NCBI GenBank assembly: GCA_017621695.1
Contig: JAGASP010000079.1
Location: 1 to 42,153, forward strand
Source of the DNA: Clostridia bacterium
Lineage (GTDB): Bacteria; Bacillota; Clostridia; Oscillospirales; CAG-272
Length of the DNA stretch: 42,153 nucleotides
Reading direction: 5' to 3'
Position 1 is the stretch's first letter, and the number at the start of each line of letters is the position of its first letter. The notes under the pieces were generated by a model. The model saw nothing but the letters and a program-made list of their open reading frames with translations, was not told where the DNA came from and ran no database searches. The translations under genes and the position numbers were made by a program. Positions 26,172 to 34,716 of the stretch are shown one piece after another.

Positions 26172-26255
26172 AGAGAGGGATTCGAACCCTCGTTGGGGTA
26201 TTAGCCCAAACACGATTTCCAGTCGTGCGCCTTAGACCAGCTCAGCCATCTCTCC
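26164..26255 (-). tRNA. tRNA-Ser (anticodon GGA)
   Basis: Minus strand: acceptor GGAGAGA/TCTCTCC, anticodon stem CACGA/TCGTG around CTGGAAA (GGA, decoding UCC), a long variable arm as in class II tRNAs, T-loop TTCGAAT, discriminator G at 26167 and encoded CCA (26166-26164). Confidence 0.95.
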
Positions 26256-26277
26256 ATCACTCTTTGGTGACCTGACT

Positions 26278-26306
26278 ATTTTACCACAAAGATTTTGGTT
26301 TGTCAA
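26278..26306 (-). promoter_or_regulatory. Promoter of tRNA-Ser
   Basis: Minus strand TTGACA (26306-26301), 17-nt spacer, TAAAAT (26283-26278), about 22 nt before the tRNA 5' end. Confidence 0.85.
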
Positions 26307-26399
26307 TAGTTTTTTGAAAATTATTTTTTGAAAAATCAAGTTTTTCGTTTGGGTTGTGTGGAAAGACCCATGATTACAGCAGATTTCGAAAAAGCCGAC

Positions 26400-26428
26400 T
26401 TGTAATTTTTTTAAAAATATAGTAAAAT
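26400..26428 (+). promoter_or_regulatory. Promoter of the ECF sigma operon
   Basis: TTGTAA, 17-nt spacer, TAAAAT. A short ACTGT/ACAGT hairpin lies in the leader near 26450-26466. Confidence 0.6.
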
Positions 26429-26500
26429 AAAGACATCCCCCGAAAAATTTACTGTCTTATACAGTAGAGGGACATTCTCCCCTGCAGAAAGGAGGCCGCT

Positions 26501-27043
26501 ATGACCGATCACGAGATCATTGAGCTGTATTTTGCCCGCGACGAAGCGGCCATTGCCGAGACAGACAAAAAATACGGTTCTTATTGCATGAGCATCGCCC
26601 AAAACATTCTGAAAAGCACCCCCGATGCCGAGGAATGCGTCAATGACACCTACGTCAAGACTTGGAACGCCATTCCGCCCGAAAGGCCGAACGCCTTAAA
26701 AGTCTTTTTGGCCTGCATCGTCCGCCGCCTGTCCATCAACCGCTACAACAGCTGGCACACCGCTAAGCGGGACAGAAACATGGAGGTGGCGTTTGAGGAG
26801 CTCTCCGAGTCCATTCCCATGCGGGATGAGGACGCGGGGGACTTACCGCAGTTGCTCAACGAATTTTTAGAGGCCTTGGATCCCGTTGAGCGGCGGATTC
26901 TGGTGCGGCGCTACTGGTACGCCATGCCGCCCGCCAAGATCGCCGCGCTGGAGGGCATCAGCCAGAATGCGGTAAACGTAAGGATCTACAAGACCAGAAA
27001 CAAGCTCCGTCTGTTTCTGAAAGAAAGGGGGTACACCGTATGA
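26501..27043 (+). CDS. ECF-type RNA polymerase sigma factor
   Basis: 180 aa. Region 2 about 10-80 (DAEECVNDTYVKTWNAIPP, the -10-recognition helix pair) and region 4 about 120-175 (LDPVERRILVRRYWYAMPPA, GISQNAVNVRIYKTRNKLR). There is no region 3 and the length is typical of ECF factors. AGGAGG lies 8 nt before the start. Its stop codon overlaps the next start (ATGA), so the membrane protein downstream is almost certainly its coupled partner. It would redirect RNA polymerase to a stress or surface regulon, which cannot be deduced here. Confidence 0.92.
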   Translation: MTDHEIIELYFARDEAAIAETDKKYGSYCMSIAQNILKSTPDAEECVNDTYVKTWNAIPPERPNALKVFLACIVRRLSINRYNSWHTAKRDRNMEVAFEELSESIPMRDEDAGDLPQLLNEFLEALDPVERRILVRRYWYAMPPAKIAALEGISQNAVNVRIYKTRNKLRLFLKERGYTV

Positions 27044-28989
27044 CGGGAAAAATCGCGTTTGAAGCGTGGGGCAACATTGACCCCAAATTCATTCTGGAAG
27101 CCGCACCCGATACGGACAAGCAACCCGTGGCCGGGATTTCTCCCGACGGTGCAAAGAAAAAAGGAAGCCGCCCGCCGTTTCACAGCGGTTGGATCGCCGC
27201 AGCCGTGTGCGCTGTGGTAGCGCTGAGTGTGTATCTGGGTGTTTTGTGGATAGGGCAGGACGAATGGAGACCGCCCGCGACGACCAATGATGAGATAGCC
27301 AATATCACAGAACCGACGGTCACCGATCCCGAAGAAACAACCGAAGAGCCGATGGTTACCGAACCGGAGGAAACCCTTCCGCCCGATGACGGACTTGCCG
27401 AGCCTTCTCCCACCTTTGCCAACAAGCATTACATGGTGGAAGAAATCGACGGACAGCTTTACCTCAATTTCTACACATCCCTCTACACCTCCCAAAACAA
27501 ATACGGCGGACTGATGACTGTACCTTTTATAAAATTTGAGGATGCCGAGGATATGTTCACTTCCCTCTACTACGGCGAGCTGGATGATGTACAACTGAGA
27601 GAGCTTTCCCGTTTTTCAAAAACAATATACGGCTACCAAACCATAGATCTCACTCGCCTTGCCACGCCCGTGCTTGAGGAGGGCGGTAGCATTCAAGATG
27701 TAGAGTATTATGGCAGCTATTACACATATCATTATGACATTCCCTCTATTTCCAAACCCGCCCGCATGACCATCGAACCCAACAAACACAAAAAAGGTTG
27801 GGCTGCCCAAAACGTAGCGGCACAGGGAAAAGATACCGACACCCGTGAGGAAACCGTCATAGACGGAATGTCTGCCGTGATTACCACCGATCATTCCTCT
27901 ACCTCAAGCCGGAGAACCGTCTACGTTTCCTATGCAGATGAGGCAACGGGGGTCGAGCTATACGCACACTTTAATTATTTAACCTCCTCCCACAGCTCAG
28001 CCGCCGACATATCCGAAACCGTTCCGTATAAGATTGAGGTGATCGGCACTTACAAAGATTGGAAATACACTGTGTATACAGGCCTCAAGCCCCTGGCATA
28101 CAAGGGCACCTTTGAGATCACCAAGGAATTTTTGCTCGCCTTTATGATCGAGCCCTTCGATCCTCCCCGTGTAAAGCCTTCTGCCGTCATGAAAAAACAG
28201 GCGTATGAGATCATCAAAGAGGATGGCGCTTGGTATCTGACCTTCCCCGAATGGGACGGCACGATGCCCGACGGAATGCTTCCTCCGGAGGGAGAAAGCA
28301 TCGCCATGCCTTCCTTTGAGAATGCCAAAGCCATGCGGGAAATTCTGATGGGGGATGATATGTCGCTTTACCATCAGCTACTGTTCAAGCTGAATGCCGA
28401 CGAAAAGAGACGGGTACAGATCCCGAATCTTGATCGATTGCTGGTGCACACCTTCCCACAGAATCGTCATGTCACAAAACCACCGCTCTCCATCACCGCT
28501 GACGGTTTCTATCAAGGAAGCACCTATTACATCGATTGCAGCACTCACCACTATGCAAGCTTTGGCGTGATGTCCGAAGCCGAGTGGCAGAAAAAGCGAG
28601 CCGAGCATTTCCCCGTAGCCGGTGAAGACGATGTCTTATCCGTGAACGCCGTGGTGGAAGGAACATACGACGGCCTGCCCTGTACCTTTTATGAATACAC
28701 CGTCGAGCAGCCTTTAGAAAATGGTGTCTTCGTTCGGTGTCACATACATCCCTCCGATGCCACCCGAGGACAGGAATATTTCTTCACGTATTTCGTGAGT
28801 GCAGAACTACTTGAATGGGTTGATATTCCCGCCCATGCTATGCAAGATATGCAAGACCTTCATGTTCGGGATGTTTTTGTCTATGGTTCGTGGGACGGAC
28901 AGCATTATGCGTTTAGTCTTTGTGAGTTGGAGGATCCCCCCACCGCAGCCACGCTGACTGAATTTTCCGTTTCGCCTCTCATTTCGTAA
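27040..28989 (+). CDS. Membrane-anchored ECF partner with duplicated extracellular domain
   Basis: 649 aa. A short cytoplasmic segment (1-50), one transmembrane helix at 51-72 (WIAAAVCAVVALSVYLGVLW), an acidic Thr/Pro/Glu-rich linker about 80-140, then two related extracellular domains beginning near KHYMVEEIDGQLYLNF and KQAYEIIKEDGAWYLTF. Each has a FENAK/FEDAE element and a DLTRL/NLDRL element, so they look like an internal duplication. Coupling to the sigma gene by ATGA and the topology suggest a sensor/anti-sigma role, although no recognised zinc anti-sigma (ZAS) motif is present in the short cytoplasmic part. A strong terminator follows. Confidence 0.75.
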   Translation: MTGKIAFEAWGNIDPKFILEAAPDTDKQPVAGISPDGAKKKGSRPPFHSGWIAAAVCAVVALSVYLGVLWIGQDEWRPPATTNDEIANITEPTVTDPEETTEEPMVTEPEETLPPDDGLAEPSPTFANKHYMVEEIDGQLYLNFYTSLYTSQNKYGGLMTVPFIKFEDAEDMFTSLYYGELDDVQLRELSRFSKTIYGYQTIDLTRLATPVLEEGGSIQDVEYYGSYYTYHYDIPSISKPARMTIEPNKHKKGWAAQNVAAQGKDTDTREETVIDGMSAVITTDHSSTSSRRTVYVSYADEATGVELYAHFNYLTSSHSSAADISETVPYKIEVIGTYKDWKYTVYTGLKPLAYKGTFEITKEFLLAFMIEPFDPPRVKPSAVMKKQAYEIIKEDGAWYLTFPEWDGTMPDGMLPPEGESIAMPSFENAKAMREILMGDDMSLYHQLLFKLNADEKRRVQIPNLDRLLVHTFPQNRHVTKPPLSITADGFYQGSTYYIDCSTHHYASFGVMSEAEWQKKRAEHFPVAGEDDVLSVNAVVEGTYDGLPCTFYEYTVEQPLENGVFVRCHIHPSDATRGQEYFFTYFVSAELLEWVDIPAHAMQDMQDLHVRDVFVYGSWDGQHYAFSLCELEDPPTAATLTEFSVSPLIS

Positions 28990-28994
28990 ATACC

Positions 28995-29027
28995 TCCCCC
29001 GCGGCCTGTTCCGCGGGGGATTTTTTA
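28995..29027 (+). terminator. Terminator of the ECF operon
   Basis: TCCCCCGCGG (28995-29004) / CCGCGGGGGA (29011-29020), 6-nt loop, then six T. Confidence 0.93.
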
Positions 29028-29055
29028 TCCCTTCCAAGAATTTTCTCAAAACCCC

Positions 29056-29084
29056 TTGTGCAATTCCATAAAATATAGTATAAT
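29056..29084 (+). promoter_or_regulatory. Probable promoter of lepA
   Basis: Perfect TATAAT (29079-29084) with a weak TTGTGC 17 nt upstream. Confidence 0.6.
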
Positions 29085-29130
29085 AATATAATACAATAGG
29101 ATTCTATACCCTCCGAAAGGATGAAAACAT

Positions 29131-30954
29131 ATGTCTGAAAATCAAAGAATGTCCCACATCCGCAATTTCTCCATCATCGCCCACATCGACCACGGCAAGT
29201 CCACCCTGGCTGACCGTATTCTGGAGCTGACCCAGACCCTTTCCGAACGCGAAATGGAAAACCGTGTGCTGGATAACATGGATCTCGAAAAAGAGCGCGG
29301 CATCACCATCAAGGCCCGTGCCGTCAAGCTGGACTACACCGCCGCCAACGGTGAGGTCTACCAGCTCAACCTCATCGACACCCCCGGCCACGTGGACTTT
29401 AACTACGAGGTCTCCCGTTCCCTCAACGCCTGCGACGGCGCGCTGCTCGTGGTGGACGCGACCCAGGGCATTGAGGCGCAGACTCTGGCCAACGCTTATC
29501 TGGCTGTGGACGCGGGCTTGGAGATCGTTCCCGTCATCAACAAGATCGACCTGCCCTCGGCACGCATCGACGAGTGCAGAAACGACATTGAGGAGATCAT
29601 CGGCATCCCTGCCGAGGGCTGTCCCGCCGTCTCCGCCAAGACGGGTCTCAATATGCCCGACGTATTGGAGGCGGTCATCCGCGACATTCCTGCCCCCAAG
29701 GGTGACGAGAACGCCCCCCTCAAGGCTCTGATCTTCGACTCCTACTATGACAGCTACCTCGGCGTCGTGGTCAACGTCCGCATCATGGACGGCATTTTGC
29801 GCGCAGGCGATAAAATCAAACTGATGAATACAGGCGCGACCTTTGACGTGGTTGAGGTTGGCACCATGGAGCCCTTTGGACTCAAAAAGACCGACTGTCT
29901 CTCTGCGGGCGACGTAGGCTATTTCACCGCCTCCATCAAATCCATCGGTGATACCCAGGTGGGTGACACGGTGACCCACCTGAACAACCCCTCCTCCACC
30001 CCCTGTCCCGGCTTTAAGCCTGCCAACCCCATGGTCTTTGCGGGTATTTATCCCGCCGACGGCGCTCGCTACGGCGATCTCCGCGAGGCACTGGAAAAGC
30101 TGCAGCTCAACGATGCCGCGTTGGTATTCGAGCCCGAGACCTCGGTGGCGTTGGGCTTCGGCTTCCGTTGCGGTTTCTTGGGACTTCTCCACATGGAGAT
30201 CATTGAGGAGCGTCTGGAGCGTGAGTTCAACCTTGACCTCATCACCACCGCCCCCAGCGTTGTATACCACGTTACCCTCACCGACGGGGAGGAGATCATC
30301 GTGGACAACCCCTCCAACTATCCCACCACCGACCGCATCAAAGAAGCACGCGAGCCTCTGGTGAAGGCTAACATCATTACCCCCACCGAGTTTGTGGGCG
30401 GGCTGATGGATCTCTGCCAGGATCGCCGCGGTACTTTTATTGACATGAAATATCTGGACGCTACCCGCGTAGAGCTTCACTATCATCTCCCCCTCAACGA
30501 GATCATCTACGATTTCTTTGACGCGCTGAAATCCCGTTCCCGCGGTTACGCATCCCTCGACTACGAGCTGATGGGCTACGAGCCCTCCAAGCTGGTGAAG
30601 CTGGACTTCCTGCTCAACGGCGAGCAGGTGGATGCCCTGTCCTTCATCGTCCATGAGGAGAAGGCCTACGGCCGCGCCCGCCGTGTGGCCGAGAAGCTGA
30701 AGGAGAACATCCCGCGCCAGCTCTTTGAAATTCCGATTCAAGCCGCTATCGGCTCCAAGATCATTGCCCGCGAGACCGTCAAGGCCATGCGCAAGGACGT
30801 GCTGGCCAAGTGCTACGGCGGTGACATTACCCGTAAGAAGAAGCTGCTAGAAAAGCAGAAGGAGGGTAAGAAGAAGATGCGCCAGCTGGGCTCCGTGCAG
30901 GTGTCGCCTGAGGCGTTCATGGCGGTTCTGCGGTTGGATAGCGACGATCAGTAA
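29131..30954 (+). CDS. lepA: Elongation factor 4 (LepA)
   Basis: 607 aa. A translational GTPase that acts on stalled or mispositioned ribosomes; a role in 30S biogenesis has also been proposed. G1 AHIDHGKST (18-26), G3 DTPGHVDF, G4 NKIDLPSA, and the LepA-specific C-terminal domain rich in Lys ([19 protein letters not shown]) are all present. Length and order (G, II, III, V, CTD) are standard. AAAGGA precedes the start. The gene stands alone between a terminator and an interspersed hairpin. Highly conserved housekeeping gene with no oddities. Confidence 0.97.
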   Translation: MSENQRMSHIRNFSIIAHIDHGKSTLADRILELTQTLSEREMENRVLDNMDLEKERGITIKARAVKLDYTAANGEVYQLNLIDTPGHVDFNYEVSRSLNACDGALLVVDATQGIEAQTLANAYLAVDAGLEIVPVINKIDLPSARIDECRNDIEEIIGIPAEGCPAVSAKTGLNMPDVLEAVIRDIPAPKGDENAPLKALIFDSYYDSYLGVVVNVRIMDGILRAGDKIKLMNTGATFDVVEVGTMEPFGLKKTDCLSAGDVGYFTASIKSIGDTQVGDTVTHLNNPSSTPCPGFKPANPMVFAGIYPADGARYGDLREALEKLQLNDAALVFEPETSVALGFGFRCGFLGLLHMEIIEERLEREFNLDLITTAPSVVYHVTLTDGEEIIVDNPSNYPTTDRIKEAREPLVKANIITPTEFVGGLMDLCQDRRGTFIDMKYLDATRVELHYHLPLNEIIYDFFDALKSRSRGYASLDYELMGYEPSKLVKLDFLLNGEQVDALSFIVHEEKAYGRARRVAEKLKENIPRQLFEIPIQAAIGSKIIARETVKAMRKDVLAKCYGGDITRKKKLLEKQKEGKKKMRQLGSVQVSPEAFMAVLRLDSDDQ

Positions 30955-30972
30955 GGAGAACGGGGAGTACGC

Positions 30973-31002
30973 AAGGGGGAACTTTTGAAAAAGTTCCCCC
31001 TT
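30973..31002. repeat. Interspersed hairpin after lepA
   Basis: AAGGGGGAACTT / AAGTTCCCCCTT, 12-bp stem, followed by GACCCCC and an A/T run. It shares its TTGACCCCC part with 37540-37560 and, inverted, with 38200-38220. May serve as lepA terminator. Confidence 0.7.
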
Positions 31003-31036
31003 GACCCCCAAAAAACTTTTAAAATGGAGTTGAAAT

Positions 31037-31378
31037 ATGGAATCTCAAAATAAGAATACTGCTATATGGGAAGAAATTGTTAGATCTTTTTCGGATAATC
31101 CTCGCGAGGTGCAGTCGCAGCCTATTACCAAACGAGATGCGGTATGGTTCTCCGTGTATGTTGAAGATAAAAAGCTTTTTGTTGATCGTGCAAAAGTTCA
31201 TAAACCCAGTAGCAATTTATCGCAGAGGAGATCACTGTCTGCCGAGGCTGATAAGTGTAATATAATGTACGATCTCTATTGTCGTCGAAAAAACGGGGCA
31301 TCAGTTTCAGCCGAAGCAACCGCAACGACCGTTAATCAGATCTATTGGTATGGAATATTTGCGGCTATGGGTTATTGA
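31037..31378 (+). CDS. Hypothetical protein
   Basis: 113 aa beginning MESQNKNTAIWEEIV. GGAG lies 7 nt before the start. No signal peptide or clear domain. The segment VWFSVYVEDKKLFVDRAK suggests a small alpha/beta protein, and the Ser/Ala/Thr-rich C-terminus ends in YWYGIFAAMGY. More AT-rich than its neighbours, so possibly acquired. I do not recognise the family. Confidence 0.55.
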   Translation: MESQNKNTAIWEEIVRSFSDNPREVQSQPITKRDAVWFSVYVEDKKLFVDRAKVHKPSSNLSQRRSLSAEADKCNIMYDLYCRRKNGASVSAEATATTVNQIYWYGIFAAMGY

Positions 31379-31472
31379 TAAGCCAATATTGACACGAAAA
31401 GACTGAATAGAGGAGTTTACTATCCCTGAATCACATACAGGATCCTGATGTAAACAATAAAGGAGGACACAT

Positions 31473-32540
31473 ATGTCGAACACCCGCTACAACTCCATCC
31501 GCCCCGGCAAAGTCTGGTTGGATACCGAGGGCAAGCGCATCCAGGCCCACGGCGGCTCGGTGATGTACTGGGAGGGCGCCTACTACTGGTACGGCGAGAA
31601 CAAGGAATTCACCGATCCCGCCAAGGGCATCTGGCACTGGGGCGTGCGGTGCTATAAGTCCACCGACCTCTACAACTGGGAGGATCTGGGGCTGATCATT
31701 CCCCCCAACACCGAGGATCCCACATCGTCTATCCATCCGACTTCTTTGATGGACCGTCCCCACATCATCTACAACCAGAAGACGAGGAAGTTCGTCTGCT
31801 GGCTCAAGATCATGCACCGCGACGGCACCCAGGACGAGACCGTCCTCACCGCCGATGCCCTCACAGGCCCCTACACCATTGTAAGAGAGGGTCTGCGCCC
31901 GTTGAACATGAGCGCGGGGGACTTCGATCTGGTGGTGGCGCCCGACGGAAAGGCGTATTACTATTTTGAAAGAGTCCACTCGGAAACCATCTGCGCCGAC
32001 CTCACCGAGGACTATACCGACGTGACGGGCTACTACTCCACCCATTTCCCTCGCCCCTATCCCCCCTATGTCCGTGAAGCCACAGCACACTTTATGCGCA
32101 AGGGGAAGCACTATCTCATCACTTCGGGTACAACAAGTTACCTGCCCAATCCTTCCGAATTGGCGATTGCCGATACATGGCACGGCCCCTATACGGTGCT
32201 GGGTGATCCCCACCCCACCGACGACAGCCGCACCTCCTTCCACAGCCAGGTCTCCAGCGTTTTCAAGGTGCCGGGCAAGAAGGATCTCTACATCGCCTGC
32301 GCCGACCGCTGGCTCCCTCACCGTATGGACGTTCCCTACAAGCTGTACGAGAAGGCTTTTGCAGACGCCTTCGGGTATGATTCCACCCCAGAGGAGCGCG
32401 CCGCAGCGGGTGCTTTGATCCCCACCCTGGAGCAGCCCAATACCAAAGAAGCAGATTACGTCTGGCTCCCCTTCCGCTTCGACGGAGAGATGGCCTACCT
32501 TGACTGGCACGACGAGTGGCGGATCGAGGACTATGACTGA
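31473..32540 (+). CDS. GH43-like glycoside hydrolase
   Basis: 355 aa with a five-bladed beta-propeller pattern. Opening IQAHGGSVMYWEGAYYWYGENK (split across residues 18-39) matches the start of subfamily 24-like GH43 enzymes (exo-beta-1,3-galactanase group). MDRPHIIYN and later WLPHRMD are blade motifs. No signal peptide, so intracellular processing of imported galactan- or arabinogalactan-derived oligosaccharides is likely. AGGAGG precedes the start. Family level is fairly secure; subfamily and substrate are inferred from the N-terminal motif. Confidence 0.78.
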   Translation: MSNTRYNSIRPGKVWLDTEGKRIQAHGGSVMYWEGAYYWYGENKEFTDPAKGIWHWGVRCYKSTDLYNWEDLGLIIPPNTEDPTSSIHPTSLMDRPHIIYNQKTRKFVCWLKIMHRDGTQDETVLTADALTGPYTIVREGLRPLNMSAGDFDLVVAPDGKAYYYFERVHSETICADLTEDYTDVTGYYSTHFPRPYPPYVREATAHFMRKGKHYLITSGTTSYLPNPSELAIADTWHGPYTVLGDPHPTDDSRTSFHSQVSSVFKVPGKKDLYIACADRWLPHRMDVPYKLYEKAFADAFGYDSTPEERAAAGALIPTLEQPNTKEADYVWLPFRFDGEMAYLDWHDEWRIEDYD

Positions 32541-32601
32541 TTTTTGAGGTGACCTTTTCACCGCATAAAAACTTACGAATCACTGGCAAAGGAGACGCAT
32601 C

Positions 32602-34005
32602 ATGTCTGCCAATCCCCGTTCCCTTGCCCTCGATACCCTTGCGGGCATCGGCCGAGGCAAATACGGCAACATCGCCGTAGATACCGTCCTGAAGCGCTCA
32701 GACCTTTCCGAGGCGGACCGTCATTTGTTCACCGCCCTCGTGTACGGCGTGATCGAGCGACAGGTCACGCTGGATTTTCTCATTGACCAGTTCTCTGACA
32801 GACCCACCGACGCGTTGGACGAGCCCCTTCGTCTGGCGCTGCGCATGGGGCTCTATCAGCTCATTTATATGGATCGCATCCCCGATCATGCCGCCGTGGG
32901 AGAGACGGTTGCCCTGCTTCCCAAGCGCACGCGCGGATACGCCAACGCCATTTTGCGCAGCTATCTCCGTCAGTCGGGCGCATCCCGCGAGCATACCCTG
33001 ACTTCCCCCAAAGCATGGGGCGAGCGCTATCCCGTTCTGCGCGATCCTGCAAGCGCTGCCAAGGGCTTTACCCCCGAGACGGTAGCGTTCGGTGTTCCGC
33101 TCACCATGTGGGAGGTTTACGTGCAAGCGCTCGGATATGCAGAGGCCTGCGCCGTTCTGTCTGCCTTTTCCCACAAGCCCCCCCTGACATTGCGGGTCAA
33201 TCCCCTCCGCCAAGCCACAGAAGCACTTGATACGGAGCTGACAAACGAGGGGCTTTCTCCCGAAAGCGGCCTGTATCTTTCCACCGCGCTCCGCCTGCCT
33301 ATAAGCGGAGATATCACCCGCCTTCCGGGATTTGCAAGCGGTGCGTTTTTCGTGCAGGACGAGGCCTCTCAGCTCTGCGTGGCCGTTTTGGGCGCCCAAC
33401 CGGGCGATACCGTCATTGACACCTGTGCCTGTCCCGGCTCCAAGTCCTTCGGCATGGGCATGGACATGAACAACCAAGGCTGTATTTTTGCCTTTGACCT
33501 TCACGAAAGCAAGCTCTCCCTCATTCAAAAAAATGCCGAACGCCTGGGGCTATCCATCATTTCGGTTGCCCGCCGTGACGCAAGAGATCCCGATCCCGCA
33601 CTCATCGGCAAGGCCGACCGCGTGCTTTGCGACGTTCCCTGCTCGGGGCTGGGTGTCATGGCCAAAAAGCCCGAGCTGCGGCACAAGGATCTTTCGGAAT
33701 CCTCCCGACTCCCCGGCATTCAGGCCGATATTTTAGAGGCCTCCTCGCGCTACGTCAAGGACGGCGGCGTGCTGGTATATTCCACCTGCACCCTCCTGCC
33801 CGAGGAAAATCAAAATATCATCTGTGCTTTTCTTGAAAAGCATCCTGAATTTTCCCCCGTGGATTTTAAAATATCTGCCAAAAACCCTGCCGTCAGGGAC
33901 GTTTGTTCCCAAAACGGTATGCTGACTCTGCTCCCACATCTTCATGGAACCGATGGATTTTTCATTGCGAAACTCACCAAACAGCAAAGGAACCAAACAT
34001 CATGA
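32602..34005 (+). CDS. rsmB: 16S rRNA m5C967 methyltransferase RsmB
   Basis: 467 aa. N-terminal NusB-like RNA-binding domain (about 1-135: DRHLFTALVYGVIERQVTLD) and a C-terminal SAM-dependent methyltransferase with the two RsmB/RsmF cysteines in DVPCSGLGV and YSTCTLLPEEN. Motif FFVQDEASQL precedes the SAM site. It methylates C967 of 16S rRNA using S-adenosylmethionine. The stop codon overlaps the next start (ATGA). It begins a run of genes that ends with rlmN, a second rRNA methyltransferase. Confidence 0.95.
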   Translation: MSANPRSLALDTLAGIGRGKYGNIAVDTVLKRSDLSEADRHLFTALVYGVIERQVTLDFLIDQFSDRPTDALDEPLRLALRMGLYQLIYMDRIPDHAAVGETVALLPKRTRGYANAILRSYLRQSGASREHTLTSPKAWGERYPVLRDPASAAKGFTPETVAFGVPLTMWEVYVQALGYAEACAVLSAFSHKPPLTLRVNPLRQATEALDTELTNEGLSPESGLYLSTALRLPISGDITRLPGFASGAFFVQDEASQLCVAVLGAQPGDTVIDTCACPGSKSFGMGMDMNNQGCIFAFDLHESKLSLIQKNAERLGLSIISVARRDARDPDPALIGKADRVLCDVPCSGLGVMAKKPELRHKDLSESSRLPGIQADILEASSRYVKDGGVLVYSTCTLLPEENQNIICAFLEKHPEFSPVDFKISAKNPAVRDVCSQNGMLTLLPHLHGTDGFFIAKLTKQQRNQTS

Positions 34006-34679
34006 ACGAAACCAACGCCAACCGTATCAAACTGCATCTTCCGCCTGTGATCGCCAGCATCATCGGTGATCGCTCTATGATCAAGCGCACCATCGGCAGA
34101 AGCGGAAATTCCGTCTATGCCGTCGGAAAAGATCTTTACCTCAAGATCTCTCCCCATATCGAGGATCTGCGCCGCGAACGAGACACGGATATCTGGCTGG
34201 AGGGAAAGCTGCCCGGCGGTATTTCGATTCCTCGCGTCGGCGCATACGACGAAGTCATTCATCCCATCAGCGGAGAGATGCTGGGCTATCTTCTGACATC
34301 CTCCGTATCGGGTACGCCCGCCAGCTCGCCGCCTTACATCAAGGATCCCACCCGCCTCTGCAATCTGCTTGCCGATGCTGTCCGTATTTTTCACGAGCTC
34401 TCCCCCGAGGGCTGTCCCGCACCTGCCGACAAGCTCCGCCCCGGAGACGTGGTGATCCACGGGGATTTTTGTCTCCCCAATATCCTTTTGCACCGCAGCC
34501 GCGTCAACGGCTACGTGGATCTCGGACACGTCACGGTGGGAGATCCCTGGGAGGATTACGCATGGTGTCTTTGGTCGCTGGAATATAATCTCAAAACTAA
34601 TGCCTATAACGCCCTTCTCCTCGATGCGCTTGGCTTGACCTTTGACGAGGAGAAATATAACCGATATACAAAGCTCTGA
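34002..34679 (+). CDS. APH-like small-molecule kinase
   Basis: 225 aa from ATG 34002, which overlaps the rsmB stop; a longer frame from 33903 would lie inside rsmB. The catalytic loop HGDFCLPNILL and the metal site VDLGHVTVGDPWEDYAW follow the aminoglycoside 3'-phosphotransferase pattern (HGDxxxxN and D-x-G). The N-lobe has a glycine-rich-type GRSGNSVYAV and the ATP-binding Lys in LYLKIS. At 225 residues it is slightly short for APH(3') (about 260), missing part of the C-terminal helical lobe. It may phosphorylate a small alcohol or amino sugar; antibiotic resistance is not implied. Confidence 0.78.
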   Translation: MNETNANRIKLHLPPVIASIIGDRSMIKRTIGRSGNSVYAVGKDLYLKISPHIEDLRRERDTDIWLEGKLPGGISIPRVGAYDEVIHPISGEMLGYLLTSSVSGTPASSPPYIKDPTRLCNLLADAVRIFHELSPEGCPAPADKLRPGDVVIHGDFCLPNILLHRSRVNGYVDLGHVTVGDPWEDYAWCLWSLEYNLKTNAYNALLLDALGLTFDEEKYNRYTKL

Positions 34680-34716
34680 AACACGGGAGCATCCCAAAAG
34701 CGAAAAGGAGGCCGCT

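Noticed and set aside
29104-30741. 545-codon minus-strand frame opposite lepA
   Set aside because: It is a codon-usage shadow of lepA: no ribosome binding site, Val/Gly/His-rich composition and no domain.
34002-34679. Kinase gene as an antibiotic resistance determinant
   Set aside because: Only the general APH catalytic motifs are present; it is short, embedded in a housekeeping gene run and has no resistance-gene context.
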